A stretch of 64,000 nucleotides of DNA from Rhodospirillaceae bacterium (lineage in GTDB: Bacteria > Pseudomonadota > Alphaproteobacteria > Rhodospirillales > JABHCV01): assembly GCA_018662005.1 (NCBI GenBank), contig JABJHA010000004.1, positions 62,001 through 126,000 of the forward strand. The letters run 5' to 3'. Positions 43,168-51,620 of the stretch are shown in pieces. Positions within the stretch are counted from its first letter, which is position 1. Each line of letters starts with the position of its first letter. The notes below the pieces were generated by a model. The model had not been told where the DNA came from, did not search any database, and saw only the letters and a list, made by a program, of their open reading frames with translations. A program made the position numbers and the translations under genes.

Positions 43168-44082
43168 ATGATTATCGAAGAAGACGGCACCCCAGTAAAT
43201 AGCGCCCCCGCAGCTGGCGAGCTGATCAAGAACAGTGATGTCTCCACTTTTGTGGTTGATGTAGTTGAGCAATCCAAAACCGTGCCGGTGATTGTCAATT
43301 TCAGCTCACCGCGTAGCGAGCCTTGCATACAGCTAACCGCGACGCTGGAAAAACTGGTCAGCCTGGGCGGTGGCATCGTCAAGATGGTCAATGTCAATGT
43401 CGATGAAAATCAGCAACTGGCTGCCCAGTTGCAGGTGCAGACGGCGCCAACGGTTTTCGGATTTAAACACGGTCAGCCCATCGACGCCTTTGCCGGGGCC
43501 CAGCCCGAAAGTCAGGTCAAAGCCTTTATCAAACGCCTGACCGGTGACGTCAAGGCGCCCATCGAAGAGGCGCTTGAACAAGCCAAGGCGCTGCTTGATG
43601 ACGGAGCGCCCGAACAGGCCAGCGCCATTTACGCGCAAGTCCTCGCCCAGGAACAATCCAGCGGCCCCGCCATTGCCGGTCTGATCCGTTGCTACCTTGC
43701 CGCAGGCGAGCTCGAGCACGCCAAATCCCTTATTGAAGGGCTAGAAGAAGCGACCCTCAAAGACGGCGACGTTCAGGCCGCCATGACGGCTTTGGAGTTG
43801 GCCGAAGATGGCGGCGCGGGTGGTGACACTGAAGAATTCCAGGCAAAGCTTTCGGCAAACGAGAATGATCATCAGGCCCGCTTCGATCTTGCCCTAAGCC
43901 TGTATGGCAGTGGCAAAGCAGAAGAAGCGCTTGAGCAATTGCTTGAAATCATCCGCCGGGATCGCGCCTGGAATGACGACGCGGCACGCCAACAGATGCT
44001 GAAGATTTTTGAAGCCCTGGGCCATTCTGATCCGGTAACCGCCGAGGCCCGTCGCAATCTTTCAACGGTACTGTTCTCATGA
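43168..44082 (+). CDS. ybbN: thioredoxin-fold TPR protein, YbbN/CnoX-like (304 aa)
   Basis: An N-terminal thioredoxin domain (about 20-125) is followed by TPR-like helices (PIEEALEQAKALLDDGAPEQ onward). The redox motif reads S50-E-P-C53 instead of CxxC, so ordinary dithiol reductase activity is unlikely. E. coli CnoX/YbbN likewise lacks the first cysteine and works as a chaperone that guards clients under oxidative stress. The cis-Pro loop QTAPTVFGF is kept. ATG 43168 with GCGAGAACG upstream is preferred to the GTG at 43150. It precedes the LON-domain gene by 16 bp. Confidence 0.85.
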   Translation: MIIEEDGTPVNSAPAAGELIKNSDVSTFVVDVVEQSKTVPVIVNFSSPRSEPCIQLTATLEKLVSLGGGIVKMVNVNVDENQQLAAQLQVQTAPTVFGFKHGQPIDAFAGAQPESQVKAFIKRLTGDVKAPIEEALEQAKALLDDGAPEQASAIYAQVLAQEQSSGPAIAGLIRCYLAAGELEHAKSLIEGLEEATLKDGDVQAAMTALELAEDGGAGGDTEEFQAKLSANENDHQARFDLALSLYGSGKAEEALEQLLEIIRRDRAWNDDAARQQMLKIFEALGHSDPVTAEARRNLSTVLFS

Positions 44083-44098
44083 GAAAGGTCTTGCAGTC

Positions 44099-44770
44099 AT
44101 GACCGGCACCTATGGGGATTTGGGGATCAGCGTCTTTCCTGATGTCATCGCCCTGTTTCCTTTAAGCGGCGCCTTGTTGCTGCCGCACGGCCACTTGCCT
44201 CTTAATATTTTCGAGCCACGTTATCTGAGCATGGTTGAAGATGCCTTGGGTAACGGACGCGTCATTGGCATGGTGCAACCGCAAGGCGTTTGCGCCGACC
44301 CTGTTCCGGACAACGCCCCGCTTTATCCAATCGGCTGCGCCGGGCGCGTTGTCTCCTTCGAGGAAACCGAAACCGGGCATCTGTTTATCGCCCTGCGCGG
44401 CCTTTGCCGCTTTCACATTGATAGCGAGCTTGCCCTGCAGCAGGGCTACCGCCGGGCCCAGGTCGATTACAGCGCCTTTGCCGCCGACATCCGCGAGGAC
44501 GAAGGGACTATTCCTGATCGCCCGCGCCTGATTGGCGCGGTCCGGCAGTTTTTTGAACTGAAGGATATTGAAGTCGACTGGCAAGCCATTGAAGAAGCCA
44601 GCGATGAGACCCTGGTTACCTCGCTGGCCATGATCTGTCCACTGGCATCCAGTGAAAAGCAGGCGCTGCTGGAAACCCCGGGTTTATCAGAGCGCGGTGA
44701 ATTGCTATCATCATTGATGGAGATGGCCCTGCTTGAAGATAGCGATCAGGCCGGGCTGTTTCGTCATTAA
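44099..44770 (+). CDS. LON peptidase N-terminal (substrate-binding) domain protein (223 aa)
   Basis: Stand-alone Lon N-terminal/PUA-like domain: DVIALFPLSGALLLPHGHLPLNIFEPRYLSM-type start (in two pieces here, FPLSGALLLPHGHLPL and NIFEPRYLSMVEDAL) and VIGMVQPQG. There is no AAA+ or protease part. Such proteins are common in alphaproteobacteria between a thioredoxin-TPR gene and a Trm112-like gene, as here. Their molecular role is not settled; they may bind unfolded proteins. The gene begins 16 bp after ybbN. Confidence 0.87.
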   Translation: MTGTYGDLGISVFPDVIALFPLSGALLLPHGHLPLNIFEPRYLSMVEDALGNGRVIGMVQPQGVCADPVPDNAPLYPIGCAGRVVSFEETETGHLFIALRGLCRFHIDSELALQQGYRRAQVDYSAFAADIREDEGTIPDRPRLIGAVRQFFELKDIEVDWQAIEEASDETLVTSLAMICPLASSEKQALLETPGLSERGELLSSLMEMALLEDSDQAGLFRH

Positions 44771-44830
44771 TTTCTTTAGTCCAGGGCCTTATATTCTTTT
44801 TTTGACACCCTATATAAACGGATCAAAACC

Positions 44831-45010
44831 ATGACCCAGCGTACCGTCGATGCCAAGTTGCTTGAAATTCTGGTCTGCCCCTTAACCAAGGGGCCGCTGA
44901 CCTATGACGAGCAAGCCCAGGAATTGATTAGCGAGGGGGCCAAACTGGCTTATCCCATTCGCGATGGCATTCCGATCATGCTGGTTGATGAGGCCCGTGA
45001 GTTATCGTAA
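44831..45010 (+). CDS. Trm112-like zinc-ribbon-type small protein (59 aa)
   Basis: A 59-residue frame reads [20 protein letters not shown], then [21 protein letters not shown], the complete Trm112/YcaR pattern. Of the usual cysteines only the one in VCP is present, which is common in bacterial members. Eukaryotic Trm112 activates methyltransferases; bacterial relatives are thought to play a similar partner role, but this is not shown for YcaR types. It lies 60 bp after the LON-domain gene in a conserved small-gene string. Confidence 0.85.
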   Translation: MTQRTVDAKLLEILVCPLTKGPLTYDEQAQELISEGAKLAYPIRDGIPIMLVDEARELS

Positions 45011-45041
45011 CCCCGCCCTTTTTTCAGGACCCCGTTTTTAA

Positions 45042-45413
45042 ATGAGTGACTACAGTCAGCAACACAAGCCCACCGAAATTCGCCTGAAATCCAAAGAAAA
45101 AATCCTCGAGCTGGATTTTGAAGATGGTGCAACTTTTTCCCTGCCCGCTGAATTGCTCAGGGTCGAAAGCCCGTCAGCTGAGGTTCAGGGCCATAGCCCG
45201 TCGCAAAAGCAGGTCGTCGCTGGCCGCCGTCATGTCGGCATCATGGGCGTTGAACCAGTCGGTAACTACGCCATTACCATCAAGTTCGATGACCTGCACG
45301 ACACCGGCATCTACACTTGGGACGCCCTGTACGCCTTTGGCGAAAATCAGCAGGCGATCTGGGAAGGTTATTTAAGCGAATTGGAGTCAAAAGGTTTAAG
45401 TCGCGATCCTTAA
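45042..45413 (+). CDS. DUF971 domain protein (123 aa)
   Basis: Small protein of the DUF971/GBBH-like N-terminal domain: PTEIRLKSKEKILELDFEDG, FSLPAELLRVESPSAEVQGH and YAITIKFDDLHDTGIYTWD. In bacteria these stand-alone domains often neighbour Mrp/ApbC and iron-sulphur genes, while the same domain is the N-terminal part of gamma-butyrobetaine hydroxylase. No enzyme activity is assigned. It is the last plus-strand gene before repeat element A. Confidence 0.88.
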   Translation: MSDYSQQHKPTEIRLKSKEKILELDFEDGATFSLPAELLRVESPSAEVQGHSPSQKQVVAGRRHVGIMGVEPVGNYAITIKFDDLHDTGIYTWDALYAFGENQQAIWEGYLSELESKGLSRDP

Positions 45414-45438
45414 TAGTTCGCCCCTCTTTAAGGATCAT

Positions 45439-45632
45439 GCCCCTCAGTCGCCGGGCGCTCACTCCGCTCGCTTGGCTGGGCCTCTGGAAGTCAAGATTCA
45501 AATGGCAACAGGAGCCATTTCCTGTTGCTTGGAAACCTGGTTCCCGCACTTTTTTCTTCAAGCCCGCGACTGCGGGCCGCCGCTTATGCGGCGAGCCAAG
45601 GGGTCGGAGACCCCGCCCGGCGCCTGAGGGGC
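45439..45632. repeat. inverted-repeat element, copy A (194 bp)
   Basis: Terminal arms GCCCCTCAGTCGCCGGGCG and CGCCCGGCGCCTGAGGGGC are near-perfect inverted repeats. Inside are further hairpins (AACAGGA...TCCTGTT; GCCCGC...GCGGGC; CCGC...GCGG; GGGTC...GACCCC). The left third and both ends match copy B at 58416-58610. It fills the gap between the convergent DUF971 and UbiH-like genes, contains no gene, and may act as a two-way terminator or as a non-autonomous mobile repeat. Confidence 0.7.
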
Positions 45633-45637
45633 CAATC

Positions 45638-46870
45638 TTAAAGCTCCTCCCCGCGCATCAATCTTGGCAAATCGCCTGCCAATCCCATGGCGTGCTCCAT
45701 AAACACCTTCTTTAAGGGCGGCATCCTGTTGACGGCAGCGAGCCCCAGATCGCGGGCTAGCCTCACCGGCATGACATCGTTGGAGAACAGCCTGTTGAGG
45801 ACATCGGTCATGGCCAGCATCAGGGTATTGTCGAAGCGCCGCCAGCGCTCATAAGACTCCAGTACAGTACCGGCACCGGGATCAAGACCCAGACGTCCGG
45901 CATCGGTCAGAACCTCGGCCAGCACCGCCACATCACGAAGCCCCATGTTCAGGCCCTGCCCGGCGATCGGGTGCATGGCGTGGGAGGCGTCACCTGCCAG
46001 CACCAACCGGTGGTCGGTGGCCTGCTCGGCGTATTGCAGGGACAGGGGATAGGCCCAGCGCGGCCCGACGACCTCGAGCTTGCCCAGAAAATCGCCAAAC
46101 CGGTCTTTAAGTTCCGCCAGGAAAGCATCATCATCCAGGGCCACCAGTCCGGGCGCCAGGTCTTCACGCTCGGTCCAGACGATGGAGGAGCGATTGTTCG
46201 GTAAGGGTAAAATGGCGAACGGGCCCGCGGGCAAGAAGCGTTCGTGGGCAACATTGTCATGTGAGTATTCGTGGGCGACGGTGCAGACGATCCCGGTTTG
46301 CCTGTAGGACCAGTTTGTCAGTGCGATCCCGGCCTGTTCGCGCGTTGGCGAGTTGCGGCCTTCCGCGCCAATAATCAACCGCGCCTTGATCTTGCGACCA
46401 TCGGCCAGGGTAGCGCGCACATTTCCGGGGTTGCGCTCGACCACGTCAATGCGGGCAGGGGCCAGTAATGTAAGATTATCCAATTCGGTAAAGCGACGCG
46501 CCAGTGCCGTTCGGATCGTCCGGTTTTCAACCATATAGCCAAAGGCTTCAGCACCAACGTCTTGGCGGTCGTAGTGGAGGAAGAACAGCGAATCACCATC
46601 GGAAACACGAATTTCCTTTATTGCCGCGCTCGCCGCCTCCATTGAGGCCCACAGACCCAGACCCTCGAGGACCCGCTGCGAGGAAAGCGCAATTGCCGAG
46701 GCGCGGCCATCAAATGCGGCATCCAGGCCATCAGCAGGGTCTTGCGCATCAACGACAAGCACCGACAAACCGCCCATGGCCAGACCACAAGCAAGGGTAC
46801 CGCCAACCAGACCGCCGCCAGCAATCAGCACGTCCGCTTGCAATTCCTGGCCGGTATCACTGCCTAACAT
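45638..46870 (-). CDS. UbiH/UbiF/COQ6-family FAD monooxygenase, ubiquinone hydroxylase (410 aa)
   Basis: Flavoprotein hydroxylase with FAD motif DVLIAGGGLVGGTLACGLA at residues 13-31, DGRASAIALSSQRVLEGLG typical of the UbiH/VisC group, and the second FAD motif LAGDASHAMHPIAGQGLN. It should hydroxylate the aromatic ring during ubiquinone synthesis; which ring carbon cannot be told by eye. Its 410-residue length is standard. It is transcribed alone, tail to tail with the DUF971 gene across repeat A. Confidence 0.88.
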   Translation of the reverse strand: MLGSDTGQELQADVLIAGGGLVGGTLACGLAMGGLSVLVVDAQDPADGLDAAFDGRASAIALSSQRVLEGLGLWASMEAASAAIKEIRVSDGDSLFFLHYDRQDVGAEAFGYMVENRTIRTALARRFTELDNLTLLAPARIDVVERNPGNVRATLADGRKIKARLIIGAEGRNSPTREQAGIALTNWSYRQTGIVCTVAHEYSHDNVAHERFLPAGPFAILPLPNNRSSIVWTEREDLAPGLVALDDDAFLAELKDRFGDFLGKLEVVGPRWAYPLSLQYAEQATDHRLVLAGDASHAMHPIAGQGLNMGLRDVAVLAEVLTDAGRLGLDPGAGTVLESYERWRRFDNTLMLAMTDVLNRLFSNDVMPVRLARDLGLAAVNRMPPLKKVFMEHAMGLAGDLPRLMRGEEL

Positions 46871-47022
46871 TCTATTTCCTGCCTATGTTTGCATAAAATT
46901 TAAGCATAATTATATTTCGCCTAATAAATAGGCAAGTTTGCGTCTCTGCCGGTTCAGAAATACCCGTAAGTATACGCCTTAATGAATTGTTTTTAAACAC
47001 TATTTACTCGAAATCACGATTC

Positions 47023-47037
47023 TGGCACGGACCTTGA
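47023..47037 (+). promoter_or_regulatory. sigma-54 promoter upstream of glnK-amtB
   Basis: CTGGCACGGACCTTGAA contains the -24 GG and -12 region with correct spacing (TGGCACG, four bases, TTGA). It lies 116 bp before glnK, as expected for NtrC-controlled nitrogen genes. A 14-bp palindrome CCCTTGCGCAAGGG at 47075-47088 lies in the leader. No clear NtrC box was identified upstream. Confidence 0.72.
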
Positions 47038-47152
47038 AATAGAAGACCCTGAAACCACTGTGCAGGGCTTTTACCCCTTGCGCAAGGGAACTTACAAAGC
47101 AAGGCCCGCCAACCAGGTGGGGTCGCTAAACCAAATATAGGGATCAAGCGTT

Positions 47153-47491
47153 ATGAAGCTGATCATGGCCGTTATCAAACCCTTCAAGCTCGACGATGTC
47201 CGCGAGGTCCTATCTGGTCTCGGCGTCGAGGGCATGACGGTAAGCGAAGTCAAAGGTTTTGGCAGGCAAAAAGGCCACGCCGAAATCTATCGCGGGGCAG
47301 AGTACACCGTCCACTTTCTGCCCAAGGTGAAACTGGAAATCGCCGTAGCCGACGAAATGGTCGAGAGCATTGTCGAGGCCATCAAATCAACTGCCGAAAC
47401 CGGCAAAATCGGCGACGGCAAGATTTTCGTCTACGACATTTCTTCGGCGGTCCGCATCCGGACCGGCGAAACCGACAACGAAGCCCTGTAG
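47153..47491 (+). CDS. glnK: P-II nitrogen regulatory protein GlnK
   Basis: Trimeric P-II signal protein that reports 2-oxoglutarate, ATP and glutamine status and blocks the ammonium channel when nitrogen is plentiful. It starts MKLIMAVIKPFKLDDVREVL; the T-loop has the uridylylation site Tyr51 (YRGAEYTVHFLPK). The C-terminal signature GKIGDGKIFVYDISSAVRIRTGE is intact, and the 112-residue length is exact. GlnK rather than GlnB is assigned because amtB follows 16 bp downstream and a sigma-54 promoter precedes the pair. Confidence 0.94.
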   Translation: MKLIMAVIKPFKLDDVREVLSGLGVEGMTVSEVKGFGRQKGHAEIYRGAEYTVHFLPKVKLEIAVADEMVESIVEAIKSTAETGKIGDGKIFVYDISSAVRIRTGETDNEAL

Positions 47492-47507
47492 GCAAAGGAT
47501 TAATTCA

Positions 47508-48848
47508 ATGGATATTCAAAAAAACAAAAGCCGCCTTGCTGCTGTTGCCGCGATGGCCGCAGTGGCCACCACGGGGTTAACACTCCTCACCACATCTTCA
47601 GCCACGGCCGGAGAGCTCTCCGAAACCCAGTATATTCTCAACACTTTCTCGTTTCTTGTTCACGGCTTTTTGGTGATGTTTATGGCCGCCGGTTTTGCGA
47701 TGCTGGAATCCGGACTGGTGCGCTCCAAAAACACCGCCACCATCTGTCTTAAAAATATCGCCCTTTATTCAATCGCCGGGCTGACCTTTTACGTTGTCGG
47801 TTACAACCTGATGTACGCCGGTGTGGACGGCGGTTATATGGGTAGCTTTGCAATCTGGGGCGGTGACAACGCCGACGCCCTGGCCGGAAACTTCGACGGT
47901 GGTTACGCCGCAGAATCCGACTGGTTTTTCCAGATGGTGTTCGTCGCGACAGCCGCCTCGATCGTCTCTGGCACGTTGGCCGAGCGCATCAAGTTGTGGC
48001 CGTTTCTGGCCTTCGTCGTCATCCTGACCGCCATCATTTACCCGATCCAGGGAGCCTGGCAATGGGGCGGCGGCTGGCTGGCAGAAGCTGGCTTTTCCGA
48101 TTTTGCCGGTTCGACACTGGTTCATTCCGTCGGCGGTTGGGCGGCGCTCACAGGCGCTCTCATCCTCGGCGCCCGTAAGGGCAAATACACGTCAGGCGGC
48201 ATCCACCCGTTACCCGGCGCGAACCTGCCGTTGGCGACGCTTGGCACCTTCATCCTGTGGCTTGGCTGGTTCGGCTTTAACGGTGGCTCACAATTGGCGC
48301 TGGCCAGCGCGGCTGACGCCATCGCCATCTCGACCATCTACATCAACACCAACATTGCCGCCGTCGGTGGCGTCCTGGCGGCGATGGTCCTGACCCAGCT
48401 TGTCTACAAAAAGGTTGATCTGTCCATGGCCTTAAACGGCGCCATCGCCGGGCTGGTTTCGATCACCGCCGGTCCCGACAGCCCGGCCATGGGACAGGCG
48501 TTACTTATTGGCGCGGTTGGCGGCGCCCTAGTCGTCTTCCTGGTGCCGCTGCTTGACAAGTTCAAGATCGACGACGTGGTTGGCGCCATTCCAGCCCATC
48601 TGGGTGCCGGAATCTGGGGCACGCTGGCGGTACCGCTTACCAATGCCGATGCCAGTTTTACGGCCCAATTAACAGGCGTCATCGCCATCGGTGGTTTTGT
48701 TATCGTCTCCTCAACGCTCGCCTGGCTGGCGCTCAAGTTCAGCGTCGGTATCCGGGTCAGCGAAGAAGATGAAATGCTGGGTCTCGATCAGGCAGAACTG
48801 GGCATGGAGGCTTATCCGGAATTTGGCAGGGGTTCTCAGTCCCTCTGA
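47508..48848 (+). CDS. amtB: ammonium transporter AmtB
   Basis: Ammonia channel with an N-terminal signal-like segment (residues ~8-34, ending SATAG) and eleven membrane helices. The twin pore histidines are present in TLVHSVGGWAALTGA and AHLGAGIWGTLA, and the Phe gate region lies in AAESDWFFQMVFVATAASIVSGT. ATG 47508 follows AAAGGA by 8 bases; a long open frame that begins inside glnK is not used. It is co-transcribed with glnK, whose product should plug its cytoplasmic face. A strong terminator follows. Confidence 0.94.
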   Translation: MDIQKNKSRLAAVAAMAAVATTGLTLLTTSSATAGELSETQYILNTFSFLVHGFLVMFMAAGFAMLESGLVRSKNTATICLKNIALYSIAGLTFYVVGYNLMYAGVDGGYMGSFAIWGGDNADALAGNFDGGYAAESDWFFQMVFVATAASIVSGTLAERIKLWPFLAFVVILTAIIYPIQGAWQWGGGWLAEAGFSDFAGSTLVHSVGGWAALTGALILGARKGKYTSGGIHPLPGANLPLATLGTFILWLGWFGFNGGSQLALASAADAIAISTIYINTNIAAVGGVLAAMVLTQLVYKKVDLSMALNGAIAGLVSITAGPDSPAMGQALLIGAVGGALVVFLVPLLDKFKIDDVVGAIPAHLGAGIWGTLAVPLTNADASFTAQLTGVIAIGGFVIVSSTLAWLALKFSVGIRVSEEDEMLGLDQAELGMEAYPEFGRGSQSL

Positions 48849-48873
48849 CCCCCCCCTGACCCTTCCAAGGAGC

Positions 48874-48913
48874 ACATGGCCCGTAAGGTGTAAGCCTTGC
48901 GGGCCATGTTTTG
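48874..48913 (+). terminator. rho-independent terminator after amtB
   Basis: ACATGGCCCGTAAGG pairs with CCTTGCGGGCCATGT (15-bp stem, one G-T type mismatch, 6-base loop), followed by TTTTG. It lies 25 bp after the amtB stop codon and separates the glnK-amtB unit from the second transporter gene. Confidence 0.8.
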
Positions 48914-49046
48914 CTTAAATTTTGCCCACGAGGCCGACAGTTGCTTTAATTTTCAGCAATTTTACCCGTTTCGACTTTGCAACGAAGCCTTCTGTTTTTG
49001 TACTTTTCCCTTGTCGGCCAAGGGCTATAGGGCTTTGCCTGCGTAT

Positions 49047-49062
49047 TGGCACGGTTCTTGTA
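49047..49062 (+). promoter_or_regulatory. sigma-54 promoter upstream of the second ammonium transporter
   Basis: TTGGCACGGTTCTTGTA has -24 TGGCACG and -12 TTGT with four bases between them, 58 bp before the transporter ATG. This implies the second amt gene is also nitrogen-regulated and has its own promoter rather than reading through from amtB. Confidence 0.68.
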
Positions 49063-49119
49063 ATCTTTGCGCGCACAATTGTAATTTAGGTTGACCAAAT
49101 TTCCCGGGGAGAAGAAACT

Positions 49120-50349
49120 ATGGAAGCGATCAAATCGGGTGCGGATGTTTTTTTCGTGCTCATCGGTGCGGTCATGGTGCTGGCGATGCACGCGGGTTTC
49201 GCATTTCTTGAAGTCGGCACCGTGCGGCGCAAGAATCAGGTAAACGCACTGGTTAAAATCATCGTCGATCTGGCGATGTCGACCGTTGTCTACTTTTTTA
49301 TCGGTTACATGGTCGCCTACGGCGTCAACTTCATGTATAGCGCCAAGGATTTGATCGGTGGTGCGGGGGAAGGTTACGCCTTTGCCGCCAGCGGCTATGA
49401 TCTTGTGAAATTCTTTTTCCTGATGACCTTTGCCGCAGCGATCCCGGCGATTATTTCCGGTGGCATCGCCGAGCGCGCCAAGTTCTGGCCGCAGCTGGCC
49501 GCCACCGCCATTATCGTCGGTATCGTTTACCCGACCTTCGAGGGCATGGTCTGGGGTTCCAAATTTGGCTTTCAGGATATGATTGCCGCCTCCTTCGGCT
49601 TCGGCTTCCACGATTTTGCCGGTTCCATCGTCGTCCACGCGGTTGGCGGCTGGATGGCGCTGGGCGCTGTCATTATGTTGGGGGCGCGCATGGGGCGTTA
49701 CCGCAAGGATGGCCGGATGATCGGCATTCCGCCGTCAAGCATCCCCTTTCTTGCCCTCGGTTCGTGGATACTGTCCGTCGGCTGGTTCGGCTTTAATGTG
49801 ATGAGTGCGCAAGGCCTTGAAGGCGCCAGCGGTCTGGTCGCCATGAATTCGCTCATGGCCATGGTCGGCGGCATCCTCGCCGCCGTCGTCGTCGGACGCA
49901 ATGATCCGGGTTTTGTCCATAACGGAGCCCTGGCCGGCCTGGTCGCCGTTTGCGCCGGCTCCGACATCATGCATCCCGTCGGCGCGCTGTTTGTCGGGGC
50001 CGCCGCCGGGGCCTTATTTGTCTGGGGCTTTAACCAATGTCAGAGTCGCTGGAAAATTGACGATGTGCTTGGTGTCTGGCCCCTGCACGGCATGTGCGGC
50101 CTGTGGGGCGGTCTCGCTGCCGGTATCTTTGGCCTGGAAGCCTTCGGTGGTCTGGGCGGTGTCAGCTTCATGGCGCAATTAGTCGGCAGTCTTGTCGGTG
50201 TCGCTTTTGCCACCGTTGCCGGTTTTGTCATCTACGGTGGTCTGAAAGCCAGTATGGGCATTCGCCTGAGTGAGGAAGAGGAATTCCAGGGAGCCGACCT
50301 GTCCCTGCACCAGATTGGCGCTTATCCGGAGGATGACGTGAGGAGTTAG
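49120..50349 (+). CDS. second ammonium transporter (Amt family, 409 aa)
   Basis: Amt-family channel of a different branch from the upstream AmtB. It lacks a signal-like N-terminus and begins directly with a membrane helix (DVFFVLIGAVMVLAMHAGFAFLE). Both pore histidines are kept (VVHAVGGWMALG and PLHGMCGLWGG), as are the ASGYDLVKFFFLMTFAAAIPAIISGG and GWFGFN segments. A strong ribosome binding site (GGGGAGAAG) precedes ATG 49120. No second glnK accompanies it, so the upstream GlnK may control both channels. It is probably used at a different ammonium range; that is inference. Confidence 0.92.
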   Translation: MEAIKSGADVFFVLIGAVMVLAMHAGFAFLEVGTVRRKNQVNALVKIIVDLAMSTVVYFFIGYMVAYGVNFMYSAKDLIGGAGEGYAFAASGYDLVKFFFLMTFAAAIPAIISGGIAERAKFWPQLAATAIIVGIVYPTFEGMVWGSKFGFQDMIAASFGFGFHDFAGSIVVHAVGGWMALGAVIMLGARMGRYRKDGRMIGIPPSSIPFLALGSWILSVGWFGFNVMSAQGLEGASGLVAMNSLMAMVGGILAAVVVGRNDPGFVHNGALAGLVAVCAGSDIMHPVGALFVGAAAGALFVWGFNQCQSRWKIDDVLGVWPLHGMCGLWGGLAAGIFGLEAFGGLGGVSFMAQLVGSLVGVAFATVAGFVIYGGLKASMGIRLSEEEEFQGADLSLHQIGAYPEDDVRS

Positions 50350-50385
50350 ATTTTATCCACTCGGATACTAGGTTATTGTCCCCGC

Positions 50386-51585
50386 ATGATAAATTCCCTG
50401 CTCGACAACCTGACCGACTACCCCTTCGATCGCCTGCGTGACCTGCTTGATCCCCTGTCGCCGCCTGCCGGGATAACCCCGCTGGCCTTGTCCATCGGCG
50501 AGCCCAAACACACCCCGCCGGGATTGATCGGGGAAACCCTAAGCGCCAGCAATGACCTGTGGGGCCGCTACCCGCCAATCGACGGAACCGCTGATTTTCG
50601 GGACGCCGTCGTCCAGTGGCTGGGCCGGCGCTACAATTTGGCCGATGGCTTTATTGATCCGGATTGTCAAATCCTGCCTGTCGTCGGTACTCGCGAGGCG
50701 CTTTATCTGATCGCCATGCTGGCCGTCGATAGCGTCCGAAAGGGGCCGCGCCCGGCGGTACTGTTTCCCAATCCGCTCTATCATGTCTATTCCGGGGCTG
50801 CTGAAATGTCGGGCGCTGAAGCCATCACCATGGCCGCCACCCGGGACAGCGGCTTCCTCCCCGACCTGGACGCCCTTGACCAGCAGACCTTAAGCCGTAC
50901 GGCATTGATGACACTGTGCTCCCCAGCCAATCCGCAGGGCGCTGTCGCCGATGCCGCCTATCTTGAGCGCGCCATCTCCCTGGCCCGCAGGCATGATTTC
51001 GTGCTCGCCATCGATGAGTGCTATAGCGAAATTTACAGTGACCGTCCGCCACCTGGCGGGGCCGAAGTGTGCGCGAGCCTGGGCGGTATGGACAATGTCC
51101 TGATCTTCCATTCCCTATCCAAGCGTTCCAGCGCGCCGGGCCTGCGCTCCGGTTTTGTCGCTGGCGACGCAAGACTGATCAAGCGCTTCAAATATTTGCG
51201 CAGTTTCGCAGGCGCGACCATGCCCATGCCGATTATGGCCGCGTCGAGCGCTTTGTGGCGCGATGAGGCGCATGTCGAAGAAAACCGCGCCCTTTACCGA
51301 CAAAAGTTTGATCTTGCCGATCAGCTTATCGGGGGCCGCTATGGCTACAAACGCCCGGCTGGCGGCTTTTTCCTGTGGCTCGATGTTTCTGTCCACGGCG
51401 GCGGCGAAGAAGCGGCCAAACGATTATGGGCGGAAGCGGGCTTAAGGGTGCTGCCCGGAGCTTATATATCGAGGACGGAGGCGGACGGAACCAGTCCCGG
51501 CGACGATTACATCCGCGTCGCCCTCGTCCACCCCCCCGATGTGACAAAAACGGCGCTTCAGGGAATTCTCAAGGTTCTGCGTTAA
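50386..51585 (+). CDS. dapC: class I/II aminotransferase, probable succinyldiaminopimelate transaminase
   Basis: Fold-type I PLP aminotransferase of 399 residues. Cofactor motifs: GTREALYLIAML, LCSPANPQGAV with the pyridine contacts, AIDECYSEIYSD and the Schiff-base lysine in HSLSKRSSAPGLRSGF, with the substrate Arg in YIRVALVHPP. The overall pattern (start DNLTDYPFDRLRDLLDP) is that of alphaproteobacterial DapC-like enzymes, which form LL-diaminopimelate precursor for lysine and peptidoglycan. No other dap gene lies nearby, so another amino-acid substrate is possible. Confidence 0.78.
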   Translation: MINSLLDNLTDYPFDRLRDLLDPLSPPAGITPLALSIGEPKHTPPGLIGETLSASNDLWGRYPPIDGTADFRDAVVQWLGRRYNLADGFIDPDCQILPVVGTREALYLIAMLAVDSVRKGPRPAVLFPNPLYHVYSGAAEMSGAEAITMAATRDSGFLPDLDALDQQTLSRTALMTLCSPANPQGAVADAAYLERAISLARRHDFVLAIDECYSEIYSDRPPPGGAEVCASLGGMDNVLIFHSLSKRSSAPGLRSGFVAGDARLIKRFKYLRSFAGATMPMPIMAASSALWRDEAHVEENRALYRQKFDLADQLIGGRYGYKRPAGGFFLWLDVSVHGGGEEAAKRLWAEAGLRVLPGAYISRTEADGTSPGDDYIRVALVHPPDVTKTALQGILKVLR

Positions 51586-51620
51586 GGTCTTGTAAACATT
51601 GGTGTCGTAGAACTTAGGGT

